Numbered from the stretch's first letter, positions 44,687 to 53,024 are shown. The stretch is 64,000 nt of DNA from Actinokineospora globicatena (GCF_024171945.1 NZ_JAMTCR010000002.1:1798001-1862000); one strand, 5' to 3'. Notes: generated by a model not told the origin, from the letters alone. Numbers and translations are program-made.

Positions 44687-45514
44687 GTGGCGGTGCGAGA
44701 AGCGGGGTCGCGGAGGCACCGTGACGATGCCCAAGGTACTTCGTGCGCGCTCCAGGAGCTGCGTTCGCGGTGGCGCACGGCCAGCACACGCGCGGGTTGG
44801 CGCTTCCCCAGCGACTGGGGCGCCCCCGAGGTCGACGAGGTCTGCGCCGCCGTCCTCACCGGCGGCGACCTGCTCGCCGCGCTCGGCGACCTCGCCCGTG
44901 CCCGCGCGTTCGCCGGTGCCGACCTGGACGAGACCCTGGCCGACCTCGCCGCGCTGCACGCCGTCCTGGAGTCCCGCGACGAGTCCGAGTGCCTCGACCT
45001 GGACACCACCCCCGCCGCCCTGCTCCGCTCGGTCGCCGTCGCCTGGGCCGACGCCGCCCTGAGCCGCCTGCACGCGGGCGACATCACCGACACCCTCTCC
45101 GGCCAGGCCAACGCCGACTACCTGCGCGTCCGCCTCGGCGAGATCTACGCTGAGTGCCGCCGCAAGGGCGTCTGCCCCGCCGAGCGCTACGTCCTGCTAG
45201 TCGCCACCCTCGACCTCACCAAGGTCGACGGCTGGTCCCGCCTCATGGCCATGGTCCTGGTCGGCGACGTCCTCCGCTCCGTCTTCGACGGCGGCGAGAG
45301 CGTGGCCGTGCTGGGGCCTTCGGTCGCCGTGGTGCTGACGGAACGTGACCCGGCGCTGGCAGAACGGGCTGCTGACGCGCGGATTTTGATCAAGGACCGG
45401 CTGACGGTGGATCCGGATCTGGGGCCGGGGGCGACTCCGGAGGTGCGGATCCAGCGGTTGCCTGCTGGGGAACCGGCTGCGGTGAACTTGTTGCGGGACA
45501 TTAGTCGGGCGTAA
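44687..45514 (+). CDS. Degenerate GGDEF-like regulatory protein
   Basis: About 275 residues. Residues from roughly 140 on match the GGDEF opening pattern (DTLSGQANADYLRVRLGEIY against DxLTGLxNRxxLxxRL), followed by a strand VLLVATLDLTKVDGWSR. The GG[DE]EF signature itself is lost (GGESVAVLGPS), so it is probably catalytically inactive and could bind c-di-GMP or a partner. The N-terminal part is helical (AVLTGGDLLAALGDLARA). The start is uncertain: GTG 44687 or 44693 is preferred, while an upstream in-frame start at 44594 is possible. It is divergent from the sigma gene. After about 45310 codon use becomes G-rich. Confidence 0.55.
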   Translation: MAVREAGSRRHRDDAQGTSCALQELRSRWRTASTRAGWRFPSDWGAPEVDEVCAAVLTGGDLLAALGDLARARAFAGADLDETLADLAALHAVLESRDESECLDLDTTPAALLRSVAVAWADAALSRLHAGDITDTLSGQANADYLRVRLGEIYAECRRKGVCPAERYVLLVATLDLTKVDGWSRLMAMVLVGDVLRSVFDGGESVAVLGPSVAVVLTERDPALAERAADARILIKDRLTVDPDLGPGATPEVRIQRLPAGEPAAVNLLRDISRA

Positions 45515-45590
45515 TTCGTTCGAGGGTTGCTGGGTTTGGTGGATGTGCTGGTGGGGGCTGGGGTGGGCTGCGTTTCTTGGGGCGGATGTT

Positions 45591-45735
45591 CATGCTTGTG
45601 GGGTACAGAAGTTGTCCACATGTGGATCTCTGCGGGCATGGTTTCAAGATCCACTGTCGGGGGGTGGCGGTAGACTGGCCCAGGGACGCCCCCCGGAGAG
45701 GGTGGGGGCCGGGCCAGGCTTGGGGGTGGCCCCCG
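45591..45735 (+). repeat. Rep A, copy 2 (with TTGTCCACATGTGGAT)
   Basis: Same block order as the copies at 26100 and 63627: CATGCTTG, ACAGAAG, TTGTCCACATGTGGATCTC (45612-45630), TTCAAGATCCACTGTCGGGG, GTAGACTGGCCCAGGGACG, then GGAGAGGGTGGGGG. The DnaA-like site is TTGTCCACA, the actinobacterial DnaA-box consensus. Confidence 0.85.
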
Positions 45736-45829
45736 GGGGTGTCAAGAGGGGTCGCTCGAAGGTGTGATGGGGCGGTTCTGCCTGGGGCGGTTTGGCTGGG
45801 CGGTGGGCTGGGGGAAGTCCGGGTCTCGT

Positions 45830-46215
45830 GCCTTCGCTTCGCTGCGGTAGACGCCTCGGCTGCGCCATCGGACTGACGCGAGTTTCGAGCTTTGCTCGAT
45901 ATGGGGCGAACTTGTTTTGCGCGGGGCCCCGAGACCACCCGTGGCAGGACCGCAAAGCAGGGGCCGAAAAGCGTGGCCCTGTCCGCTGAACGACGCTACG
46001 GGTGGTCCTTCCCCACGCAAAACAAGTCCGCCCCATCGAGCACTTTGGGTGGCGCGTCTTGGTGGAGCGGTGGTGGGCAACGTCGTCGGCGGGTGAGTGG
46101 GGGCCAACGTTGTTGGCGGGCGTGTGGGGGCAATGCGGTCTGGTCTTGGCCAGTCGTTGGCGGGTGGGCTGGGATTGGGCGTGGGGGCTTGGTGGGGCGC
46201 GGGCGGGAATGAGAG
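45830..46215 (+). repeat. Rep B, copy A, with long inverted-repeat core
   Basis: About 385 bp similar to 60835-61190. The core at 45894-46041 is an inverted repeat: ATGGGGCGAACTTGTTTTGC at 45901 faces the reverse complement of GCAAAACAAGTCCGCCCCAT (ending at 46036), with an inner ACCACCCGT/ACGGGTGGT helix and an apical CAGGGGCC/GGCCCTG hairpin. It can fold into one long multi-part hairpin. Left arms read CTCGAT just outside, right arms ATCGAG. Confidence 0.85.
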
Positions 46216-46410
46216 CGGGCCTGGTGGGGCGCGGGGCGGCCGACGTCGTGCGGGGGCTAGGTGTGCGGGTGGGGTGGTGTGCGGGTGGGGTTACGCAGGG
46301 TTAAGCGTTGGGTGCGGGTGGGGGGTTCGTCCGGTGTGGACGTTGTGTGGGGGAGGAGGGTGGGTGATCGCTTGGGGGGTGGGAGCGGGGGTGGGGAGGG
46401 GCGTGGTTGG

Positions 46411-47595
46411 GTGTGGGGTGTGACCGGGTCTGGTGGGCGTGTTCGGCCATTGTTGGTGGCTTTGGTGTTGCCGGTCGTGTGTGTGGTGGCGGGGGTTGTG
46501 GGGTGGGTGCTGGGGTGGCACCTGGGGGTTGACAACGCTGTGTACCGGTCTGGGGCGGTGGCGTTGGTGCAAGGCGAGCCTCTCTATGACCGGATGTTCT
46601 TGAGTGCTGAGCCGTCGTGGGCGCGGTTGCCGTTTACGTATCCGCCGACGGCGGCGGTGTTGTTCGTGCCGTTGGCGTTGGTGCCCACGCAGGTGGCGTG
46701 GGGGGTGTTGGCGGCGATCTCGCTGCTGCTGCTGACCTACGTGATCAAGGTGTGCGTCGAGGCGCTGCCGGAGCGTCCACAGTGGATGGAGCCGACGAGG
46801 ACCGCGGTCCTGTTGGGGGTCGTCCTGCTGGGACTGGAGCCGGTGTGGCGGACGGTGTTCCTCGGGCAGGTCAACATCGTGCTGATGGCGATGGTCGTCA
46901 TCGACGTGCTGGTGCTCGGGGCGCGCGGGAGCCGGTTCGGGGGTGTGCTGATCGGGGTCGCGGCGGCGGTGAAGTTGACGCCGCTGGTGTTCGTGGGGCA
47001 CCTGCTGCTCAGGAAGCGGTGGGCGGACGCGGCGCGGGCGGTGGTGACGTTCGTGGTGTTCCAGGGGCTGGTGTACCTGCTGATCCGGCACGACTTCAGC
47101 CAGTTCTGGGGGCACGCCGTGCAGGACCCGCAGCGGATCGGGCCGATCTACTGGGCGGGCAACCAGTCGCTCAACGGGCTGGTGCTCCGGTTGACCGACA
47201 ACGCCGACTGGTCGATGGTCGTCGTCGCCCCCATCGCCCTGGTCCTGGCCGTGCCGTGCGCGCTGTGGGTGCGACGGATGAGCCCGCTGCCCGCGCTGCT
47301 CGTCACCGCGTTCTTCGGACTCCTCGTTAGCCCTGTCTCCTGGTCTCACCACTGGGTGTGGGCTGTCCCACTGGTCGTCTTCCTCCTCTCACGCCTCCCG
47401 GACCGCGATCCCAGCCGCAAGCAGATAGCGCCAACTGTCGCAGTTGTCCTTGTCTTCGCCAGTTGCGTCCTTCTGGCTATGCGCAACGGAAAGGCCGTCG
47501 AGTTCGACTGGACGGTCCTGGAGTACGTGATCGGTAGCGCCTACCTGCTGGTCCCTCTGGTGGCTGGCGCCGTTCTGCTGGCCAGGCGCAGGTAG
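46411..47595 (+). CDS. Glycosyltransferase family 87-like (DUF2029) membrane protein
   Basis: The protein (394 residues from GTG 46411) has about ten hydrophobic helices. It contains the GT-C type first-loop aspartate motif (VDNAVYRSGAVALVQGEPLYD), FTYPPTAAVLFVPLALV, and GVAAAVKLTPLVFVGHLLL, diagnostic of the GT87/DUF2029 alpha-mannosyltransferases that use polyprenyl-phosphate mannose in mycobacterial lipoglycan synthesis. GGAGGGG at 46396-46402 fits the chosen start, but the N-terminus is uncertain because this stretch is unusually G-rich and open from 46261. It ends 12 nt before purK. Confidence 0.8.
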   Translation: MWGVTGSGGRVRPLLVALVLPVVCVVAGVVGWVLGWHLGVDNAVYRSGAVALVQGEPLYDRMFLSAEPSWARLPFTYPPTAAVLFVPLALVPTQVAWGVLAAISLLLLTYVIKVCVEALPERPQWMEPTRTAVLLGVVLLGLEPVWRTVFLGQVNIVLMAMVVIDVLVLGARGSRFGGVLIGVAAAVKLTPLVFVGHLLLRKRWADAARAVVTFVVFQGLVYLLIRHDFSQFWGHAVQDPQRIGPIYWAGNQSLNGLVLRLTDNADWSMVVVAPIALVLAVPCALWVRRMSPLPALLVTAFFGLLVSPVSWSHHWVWAVPLVVFLLSRLPDRDPSRKQIAPTVAVVLVFASCVLLAMRNGKAVEFDWTVLEYVIGSAYLLVPLVAGAVLLARRR

Positions 47596-47598
47596 AGT
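47593..47598 (+). promoter_or_regulatory. Putative -10 box for purK (leaderless), inside the upstream stop
   Basis: TAGAGT, beginning with the TAG stop of the upstream gene, ends 9 nt before GTG 47608, with no Shine-Dalgarno between. Confidence 0.35.
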
Positions 47599-47607
47599 CC
47601 CCTGCTC

Positions 47608-48792
47608 GTGGACGCACGTACCGGTTTCCCCGTGGTCGGGATGGTCGGCGGTGGGCAACTGGCGCGGATGACGCACCAGGCCGCCGTCGCGCTCGGCCAG
47701 TCGCTGCACGTGCTCGCGGTCGACCCCGCCGAGCCCGCCCCCCTGGTGTCGCCGAACGTCAGCATCGGCCACCACACCGACCTCGACGCGCTGCGCGGGT
47801 TCGCCGAGGGCGTCGACGTGGTCACCTTCGACCACGAGCACGTCCCCACCGAACACCTGCGCGCGCTCGTCGCCGACGGCGTGAAGGTCCACCCCGGACC
47901 GGACGCGCTGGTGCACGCCCAGGACAAGCTGGTCATGCGCCGCAAGCTCGCCGAGCTCGGGCTGCCGATCCCGGCGTTCGCCGAGGTCAACGCGGTCGAG
48001 GACGTCGTGAAGTTCGGGGACGCCGAAGGCTGGCCGTGTGTGCTCAAGGCCGCGCGCGGTGGCTACGACGGCCGCGGCGTGTGGATGCTCGACGACGCCG
48101 ACGAGGCCGCCGCGCTGATCCCCGACCTGCTCGCCGCGGGCACGCCCCTGCTGGTCGAGCAGCGGGTCGTGATGCGCCGCGAGCTGGCCGCGCTGGTCGC
48201 CAGGTCCCCGTTCGGCCAGGGCGCCTGCTGGCCGGTCGTGGAGACCGTGCAGGTCGACGGCATCTGCGTCGAGGTCATCGCCCCCGCGCCGGACCTGTCC
48301 GCGGACCTGGCGCAGCACGCCCAGGGCCTCGCGCTGCGCGTCGCCGACGAGCTCGGCGTGGTCGGTGTGCTGGCCGTCGAGCTGTTCGAGACCGACGCGG
48401 GCGTGGTCGTCAACGAGCTCGCGATGCGCCCGCACAACTCCGGGCACTGGAGCATCGACGGCGCGCTGACCTCGCAGTTCGAGCAGCACCTGCGGGCCGT
48501 CTTGGACTACCCGCTCGGCGCGACCGACCCGGTGGCCCCCGTCGTGGTGATGGCGAACGTGCTCGGTGCCGCGCAGGCCCCGGCCATGGGCGTCGACGAG
48601 CGGGTGCACCACCTCTTCGCCCGGTTCCGCGACGCGCGCGTGCACAACTACGGCAAGCAGGAGCGCCCCGGTCGCAAGGTCGGGCACGTGACCTTCCTCG
48701 GCACCGATCTCACCGAGACCCGCACGCGCGCCAAGCTGGCCGCGCACTGGCTGTCCACCGCTGAGTGGCTCGACGGCCACGAGATCCACTAG
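47608..48792 (+). CDS. purK: N5-carboxyaminoimidazole ribonucleotide synthase
   Basis: PurK carboxylates 5-aminoimidazole ribonucleotide with ATP and bicarbonate in purine synthesis. The 394-residue ATP-grasp protein has GMVGGGQLARM at the start, HAQDKLVMRRKLAELGLP, VLKAARGGYDGRGVW and NELAMRPHNSGHWSIDGALTSQFEQH at the C-terminus. GTG 47608. It precedes purE as in most actinobacteria, but with a 115-bp spacer containing tandem repeats. Confidence 0.96.
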   Translation: MDARTGFPVVGMVGGGQLARMTHQAAVALGQSLHVLAVDPAEPAPLVSPNVSIGHHTDLDALRGFAEGVDVVTFDHEHVPTEHLRALVADGVKVHPGPDALVHAQDKLVMRRKLAELGLPIPAFAEVNAVEDVVKFGDAEGWPCVLKAARGGYDGRGVWMLDDADEAAALIPDLLAAGTPLLVEQRVVMRRELAALVARSPFGQGACWPVVETVQVDGICVEVIAPAPDLSADLAQHAQGLALRVADELGVVGVLAVELFETDAGVVVNELAMRPHNSGHWSIDGALTSQFEQHLRAVLDYPLGATDPVAPVVVMANVLGAAQAPAMGVDERVHHLFARFRDARVHNYGKQERPGRKVGHVTFLGTDLTETRTRAKLAAHWLSTAEWLDGHEIH

Positions 48793-48850
48793 CTCTACCG
48801 GATCCACTAGCCCTACCGCGCGGCCGGATCCGTTAGCCCTACCGCGCGCG
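48783..48850 (+). repeat. Three imperfect tandem repeats spanning the purK stop
   Basis: The unit GATCCACTAGCTCTACCG occurs first across the purK stop codon, then as GATCCACTAGCCCTACCG and GATCCGTTAGCCCTACCG with short GCGCGGCC inserts. Units are about 18-26 bp. Confidence 0.65.
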
Positions 48851-48876
48851 GGCAGGCAGTGAGACCTGCCCGCGCG
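48845..48876 (+). terminator. Perfect 12-bp hairpin between purK and purE
   Basis: CGCGCGGGCAGG pairs with CCTGCCCGCGCG around an 8-nt loop. No U-tract follows, so it could be an attenuator, an mRNA stabiliser or a processing site rather than a terminator. Confidence 0.55.
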
Positions 48877-48907
48877 TCCCGAGTTCCCCGAGACAGGAGC
48901 ACAACCG

Positions 48908-49408
48908 GTGTCCGACACCCCCGCCGTCGGCGTGATCATGGGCAGTGACTCGGACTGGCCCGTCATGCGGCTGGCCGCCGAGGCGTTGGCCGAGTTCGAC
49001 GTGCCGCACGAGGTCAGCGTCATCTCCGCGCACCGCACCCCGCAGCGCATGCTCGACTACGCCACCACCGCGGCCGAGCGCGGCCTCAAGGTGGTCATCG
49101 CCGGGGCCGGGGGCGCCGCGCACCTGCCGGGCATGGTCGCCTCGGCCACCGTGCTGCCGGTCATCGGCGTGCCGGTGCCGCTGAAGTACCTCGACGGGAT
49201 GGACTCGCTGCTCTCGATCGTGCAGATGCCCGCGGGCGTGCCGGTCGCCACGGTGTCGGTCGGCGGCGCGCGCAACGCGGGCTTGCTCGCCGTGCGGATC
49301 CTCGCGGCGGCTGACGAGTCCTTGCGCGCCAGGATGGCCGAGTTCCAGGCGTCGCTGGAGGCGTTGGTGCTGGAGAAGGACGCCGCGCTGCGGGCGTCGC
49401 TGGGCTGA
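48908..49408 (+). CDS. purE: N5-carboxyaminoimidazole ribonucleotide mutase
   Basis: PurE moves the carboxyl group of N5-CAIR to CAIR, following PurK in purine synthesis. The 166-residue class I protein shows [39 protein letters not shown] and [24 protein letters not shown] 48908. It is a separate gene 115 bp after purK. Confidence 0.96.
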   Translation: MSDTPAVGVIMGSDSDWPVMRLAAEALAEFDVPHEVSVISAHRTPQRMLDYATTAAERGLKVVIAGAGGAAHLPGMVASATVLPVIGVPVPLKYLDGMDSLLSIVQMPAGVPVATVSVGGARNAGLLAVRILAAADESLRARMAEFQASLEALVLEKDAALRASLG

Positions 49409-49484
49409 CCGGACCAGCAGGGGTAACGCGGGCAGGTCAGAACCGACAGGCCGGGTGTCTCGTTCGATCTTGCTGAGGAGCCCG

Positions 49485-50294
49485 ATGACCACGACCGCCC
49501 CGCCCGGCGTCACCGCCAGGGCGTTGGTGCCCGGTGGCCTGCTCGTCCTGCTGTTCCTGGCCGTCGGCGTGCTCGCCCTGCTCGCCCCGCGCACCGGTGA
49601 CGACGCGGACATCAGTGAGATCCACATCGCACTGGGCAGCGTCCACGACATGACCGTCCCGCACGAGGTGCTGGAGTGCGCGCGGCAGGACCGGACCGCC
49701 ACCTGCACGGTGGACATCCTCGGTGAGCCGCTGCGGGTCGCCATGACCCACGGCGGCACGGACGGCGACCGGTACGCGTCGTGCTCGGCGACCTACGCGG
49801 GCCGGTCCACGTCGTGCGCCCCGAGCTACGCGATGGACCCGGACTACACCGTCGGCGCCTACCTGCCGGGGCTCGACCTGACCCCGGAGGAGTTCGAGCT
49901 CGCCGCCGACCAGGTGGTGCCGTGGTGGCGGTTCCAGGAGGGCGGGCACATCCTGTTGCCTGTCGTGGTCTTCGTGCTGCCGCTCGTCGCCGCCCTGGTC
50001 GTCGGGTTCACCGGCCGCACCCGCGCCGCCGAGGCACCGCTGCTGATGATGGCCACGGCCGTGGGGTGGTTCGCGCTGCTCGTCTTCGCGACCGCGGTGC
50101 ACACGGACCGGATGATCGACCTGCTGATCCCCGCCGCCGTCATCGGCGGCATCACCGTGGTGGCCTGGCAATGGGCGCTGACCAGACCGGGATGGCGCAC
50201 CGGGTTCGCCCGCGGCCTGGAGACGCTCGTGCTCAGCGGCCTGACCTGCGTGACGGCGATGGTGTTCGTCCTCCTCGGCGGCGCGACCATCTAG
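49485..50294 (+). CDS. Tandem membrane protein family, copy 1
   Basis: The first of four tandem paralogs, 269 residues from ATG 49485 (after GAGGAG). It has an N-terminal hydrophobic helix (RALVPGGLLVLLFLAVGVLALLAP), a roughly 110-residue extracytoplasmic domain with four cysteines (VLECARQDRTATCTVDILG and ASCSATYAGRSTSC), then four C-terminal helices (LPVVVFVLPLVAALVVGF, MMATAVGWFALLVF, ITVVAWQWAL, LTCVTAMVFVLLG). The motif WQWALTRPGWRTG between the last helices is shared. No known family recognised. The four genes sit between purE and the acyl-CoA dehydrogenase, an insertion relative to M. tuberculosis where these two adjoin. Confidence 0.8.
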   Translation: MTTTAPPGVTARALVPGGLLVLLFLAVGVLALLAPRTGDDADISEIHIALGSVHDMTVPHEVLECARQDRTATCTVDILGEPLRVAMTHGGTDGDRYASCSATYAGRSTSCAPSYAMDPDYTVGAYLPGLDLTPEEFELAADQVVPWWRFQEGGHILLPVVVFVLPLVAALVVGFTGRTRAAEAPLLMMATAVGWFALLVFATAVHTDRMIDLLIPAAVIGGITVVAWQWALTRPGWRTGFARGLETLVLSGLTCVTAMVFVLLGGATI

Positions 50295-50398
50295 CGGCGG
50301 GCGGTCCACTCGGCCGGGGCTGACCGGGTGAGGCTCGTAACGCGCCGGTGGGCAAGGCGACACGGTGGGTGTCGAGCTAGGTCTCCGGGAGGAGCCTG

Positions 50399-51238
50399 AT
50401 GTCCACGATCGCGCCGGTCACCACACCAGATGTCGCCGCACCAAGCGTCACCGTCCGGGCGTTGGTGCCCGGTGGGCTGATCGTCCTGCTGTTCCTCGCC
50501 TGCGGCGTGCTGGCGCTGCTCGCGCCGAACAGGGATGACGGCCGCGGTATCTCCAGGATCACCATCGAGCACGCCGACGGGCTTTACGCTCTCATCCCGG
50601 GCGAGGTGTTGGACTGCGTGCGGCAAGACGACCGGACCGCTGTCTGCACGATGGACGTCTTAGGAAAGCCGCTGCGAGTCGCGACGACCTACGACGAGTA
50701 CCCGAGTCGCGATGCGACGTGCGTTGCCTCTTACGCGGGCCAGGCGCGGTCGTGCGTGCCCAACTACAGCTCGGACACGTCCCTGTCCCTCGGCGCGGTC
50801 TTGGCCGACGGTCTCGGCCTGACCCGTGCCGAGTTCGACACCGTCGCCGCTGGCGCCATGCCGTGGTGGCGCTTCGACAACGGCATGCCGATCGTGGTGC
50901 CGTTCATGCTCTTCGTGCTGCCCCTGGCGGCCGCCCTCGTCGTCGGTTTCTCGGGACCCGCGCCTGCCGCGAAGGCCACGCTGCTCATGGTGGGCGTGGC
51001 GGTCGGCTGGCTCGCGCTCCTCGCGTTCTCCAAGGCGCTGTTCAGCGGCGTGTTCGCCGACTGGCTCCAACCTGCGGCGGTGATCGGCGGCTGCACGGTG
51101 CTGGCCTGGCAGTGGGCGCTGACCCGACCTGGATGGCGCACGGGATGGGCCCGTGGCGTGGTCGCGTACGTGGCAGGCACGGTGCCCTGCGTGGTGGCGC
51201 TGGCCTTCATGCTCGTCGGCGGTGGGTACGTCGACTAG
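50399..51238 (+). CDS. Tandem membrane protein family, copy 2
   Basis: 279 residues, same architecture as copy 1: TM helix (RALVPGGLIVLLFLACGVLALLAP), cysteine-containing outside domain (VLDCVRQDDRTAVCTMDVLG, CVASYAGQARSCVPNY), four C-terminal helices with WQWALTRPGWRTG. ATG 50399 follows GGGAGGAG. The 100-bp 5' flank (GCTGACCGGGTGAGGC..GTAACGCGC...) resembles the flanks of copies 1 and 3, so the duplication included leader DNA. Confidence 0.8.
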   Translation: MSTIAPVTTPDVAAPSVTVRALVPGGLIVLLFLACGVLALLAPNRDDGRGISRITIEHADGLYALIPGEVLDCVRQDDRTAVCTMDVLGKPLRVATTYDEYPSRDATCVASYAGQARSCVPNYSSDTSLSLGAVLADGLGLTRAEFDTVAAGAMPWWRFDNGMPIVVPFMLFVLPLAAALVVGFSGPAPAAKATLLMVGVAVGWLALLAFSKALFSGVFADWLQPAAVIGGCTVLAWQWALTRPGWRTGWARGVVAYVAGTVPCVVALAFMLVGGGYVD

Positions 51239-51322
51239 CTGGGCTGACCGGGTGAGGCGGGTAACGCGCGCCTGGTCAGGACGAAACGGTGAATGTCGAG
51301 CAAGGTCTCCCAGAGGAGCCTG

Positions 51323-52144
51323 ATGTCCGCGATCGCTCCGGTACGCCCGCCCCGGCTCACAGCTCGGGCAGCGCTACCTGGTGCTCTACTCCTGGTCCTG
51401 TTCGGTTTGGCCGTCCTGCTCTCGTTAGCTGCACCTGGTCGCGGTGACGACGGGCAGATCTATGCCGTGTCCATCAACAACGGCCAAGACGACTGGGTCT
51501 ACATCCCGCGTGCGTCACTGGAGTGCGCGCGGGACGGCCAGGTCTCGACTTGCTCGGTGGAGGTCGCGAACCGGCGCCTCGAGGTCTCTATGCACTACAG
51601 CGCAAGCGAGAGCAGGGAGATCGCCTGCAGGTCCGCGACCTACGACGGCAAGTCTGTGCGGTGCTCGGCGACCTACGCCTATTCGGCTACCGGTGTTGGC
51701 GCCGTCGCGCTCCTGACCGAGGGGCTCGACCTCACCGCCGCCGAACGCGACCTGGTCGCCGAGGGCAGGCCGTGGTGGTCGCAGCCGGACAACGTGGTCG
51801 CGGTCATCCCGTACGTCATCCTGGCGCTCGCGCTCACCGCCGCCGCGGTGGCCGGGTTCGGCAGCCGCGCACCGGTCGACAACGCGCGGGTGCTGCTGGT
51901 CGGCACCGGGGTGGGCTGGCTGGTGCTGCTGGTCGCCAGCCCCTTGCTGCTCGGCGGCGACATCCTGATGCTGCTCCCCGGGGTCTTCGTCATCGGACCG
52001 CTGCTGGTGCTCTGGCAGCACCGGCTCGCCGCACCGAGCCGTGCGCGCGCGATCTGGCGTGCGGCCGAGGCCCTGGTGGTCACCGGGTTCGTCTCCGCCG
52101 CCGCGCTGTGGCTGTTCCAACTCGGCGCGGCGTACATCGACTAG
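51323..52144 (+). CDS. Tandem membrane protein family, copy 3
   Basis: 273 residues from ATG 51323 (after AGAGGAG). The outside domain reads SLECARDGQVSTCSVEV and ACRSATYDGKSVRCSATYAY; four C-terminal helices follow but the WQW motif has become WQHRLAAPSRA. It is closer to copy 4 than to copies 1 and 2 (RAALPGALLLVLFG, DNWVYIPRA-type segment). Confidence 0.8.
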   Translation: MSAIAPVRPPRLTARAALPGALLLVLFGLAVLLSLAAPGRGDDGQIYAVSINNGQDDWVYIPRASLECARDGQVSTCSVEVANRRLEVSMHYSASESREIACRSATYDGKSVRCSATYAYSATGVGAVALLTEGLDLTAAERDLVAEGRPWWSQPDNVVAVIPYVILALALTAAAVAGFGSRAPVDNARVLLVGTGVGWLVLLVASPLLLGGDILMLLPGVFVIGPLLVLWQHRLAAPSRARAIWRAAEALVVTGFVSAAALWLFQLGAAYID

Positions 52145-52146
52145 CG

Positions 52147-52947
52147 ATGGCACACCAGGAACCCACACCCCGCCTGACCCCGCGGGCGGCACTGCCCGGC
52201 GTGCTGCTGCTGGTGCTGTTCGGCGCGTGCGTCCTGCTCGCCGTGGTCGCGCCGAGCCGGGGTTACGAGCAGATCCACTACGTCGCCGTCGCCACCGACC
52301 AGGACAACTGGGCGACCATCCCGCGCGCTGCCCTGAGCTGCGCCGAGGTCGACCGCACCGAGACCTGCGCGGTGGACGTCGTCGGCAGGCGGCTGGAGGT
52401 CCTCCTGCGCCGGGGGATCACCGACGGCGGACCGATCAGCTGCACCGCCAACTACGCCGGTGCCCCGAAGCCCTGCGACGCCACCTTCGCCTACTCCGAG
52501 GGCGGCGACGGGGCCGTCGCCGTGCTGTCGATGGGCATCGGCCTGACCCCGGCCGAGGCCGAGCTGCTGCCGAAGTGGTCCGTCCCGGCGGGCGTGGTGG
52601 GGGTCGGGCTCGGCGTCGTCGGCCTGCTCGCCACCGCGGCGGCACTGGTCGCCGGGTTCGGCGGCCGCAAGCCCGTGGACAACGGGTTCACCCTGATCTG
52701 GACCGCCGGGCTCGGCTGGTTCGTGCTGCTGTTCGCCGCCCTCGCCCTGCTCGGCGGCACCCTCGACGCGCTGGCGCGCCCGGAGACCGCGCTCGTCGCC
52801 GTCCTGCTCATGGTCTGGCAGTGGACCCTGACCAGACCCGGGTACCGGCTGGGCGTCGCGCGGGCCGTCGGGGCGTTCCTGATGACCGCCGTGACCGGCG
52901 TCGTCGCGGCCTACGTGTTCCTCATCGCGGGCGGGTTCATCGCCTAG
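52147..52947 (+). CDS. Tandem membrane protein family, copy 4
   Basis: 266 residues from ATG 52147, 2 nt after the previous stop, with no separate leader, so copies 3 and 4 are an operon. Features: RAALPGVLLLVLFGACVLLAVVAP helix, DNWATIPRAALSCAEVDRTETC, ISCTANYAGAPKPC, four C-terminal helices and WQWTLTRPGYRLG. It ends 78 bp before the acyl-CoA dehydrogenase. Confidence 0.8.
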   Translation: MAHQEPTPRLTPRAALPGVLLLVLFGACVLLAVVAPSRGYEQIHYVAVATDQDNWATIPRAALSCAEVDRTETCAVDVVGRRLEVLLRRGITDGGPISCTANYAGAPKPCDATFAYSEGGDGAVAVLSMGIGLTPAEAELLPKWSVPAGVVGVGLGVVGLLATAAALVAGFGGRKPVDNGFTLIWTAGLGWFVLLFAALALLGGTLDALARPETALVAVLLMVWQWTLTRPGYRLGVARAVGAFLMTAVTGVVAAYVFLIAGGFIA

Positions 52948-52984
52948 CGGCGCAGGACACAAGGACACCGATGTGAACGAGTAC

Positions 52985-52990
52985 TAACAT
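52985..52990 (+). promoter_or_regulatory. Putative -10 box for the acyl-CoA dehydrogenase
   Basis: TAACAT in ACTAACATCAGG, 34 bp before the GTG; GGGAGG at about 53009-53015 is the ribosome binding site. Confidence 0.35.
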
Positions 52991-53024
52991 CAGGTCCGAC
53001 GCTGGCCTACCGGGAGGTAATGAC

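Larger units (their letters stand above)
45515..46410. other. 896-bp gap carrying Rep A copy 2 and Rep B copy A
   Basis: No gene is supported; frames here are short, low complexity and repeated at 60.6 kb, so they are by-products of repeats. Plus-strand G is strongly favoured over C. Confidence 0.8.

Noticed and set aside
45892..46212. ORFs in Rep B (LDMGRTCFARGPETTRGRT...)
   Set aside because: Similar translations appear in more than one frame of both copies, which follows from an inverted repeat rather than from a protein.
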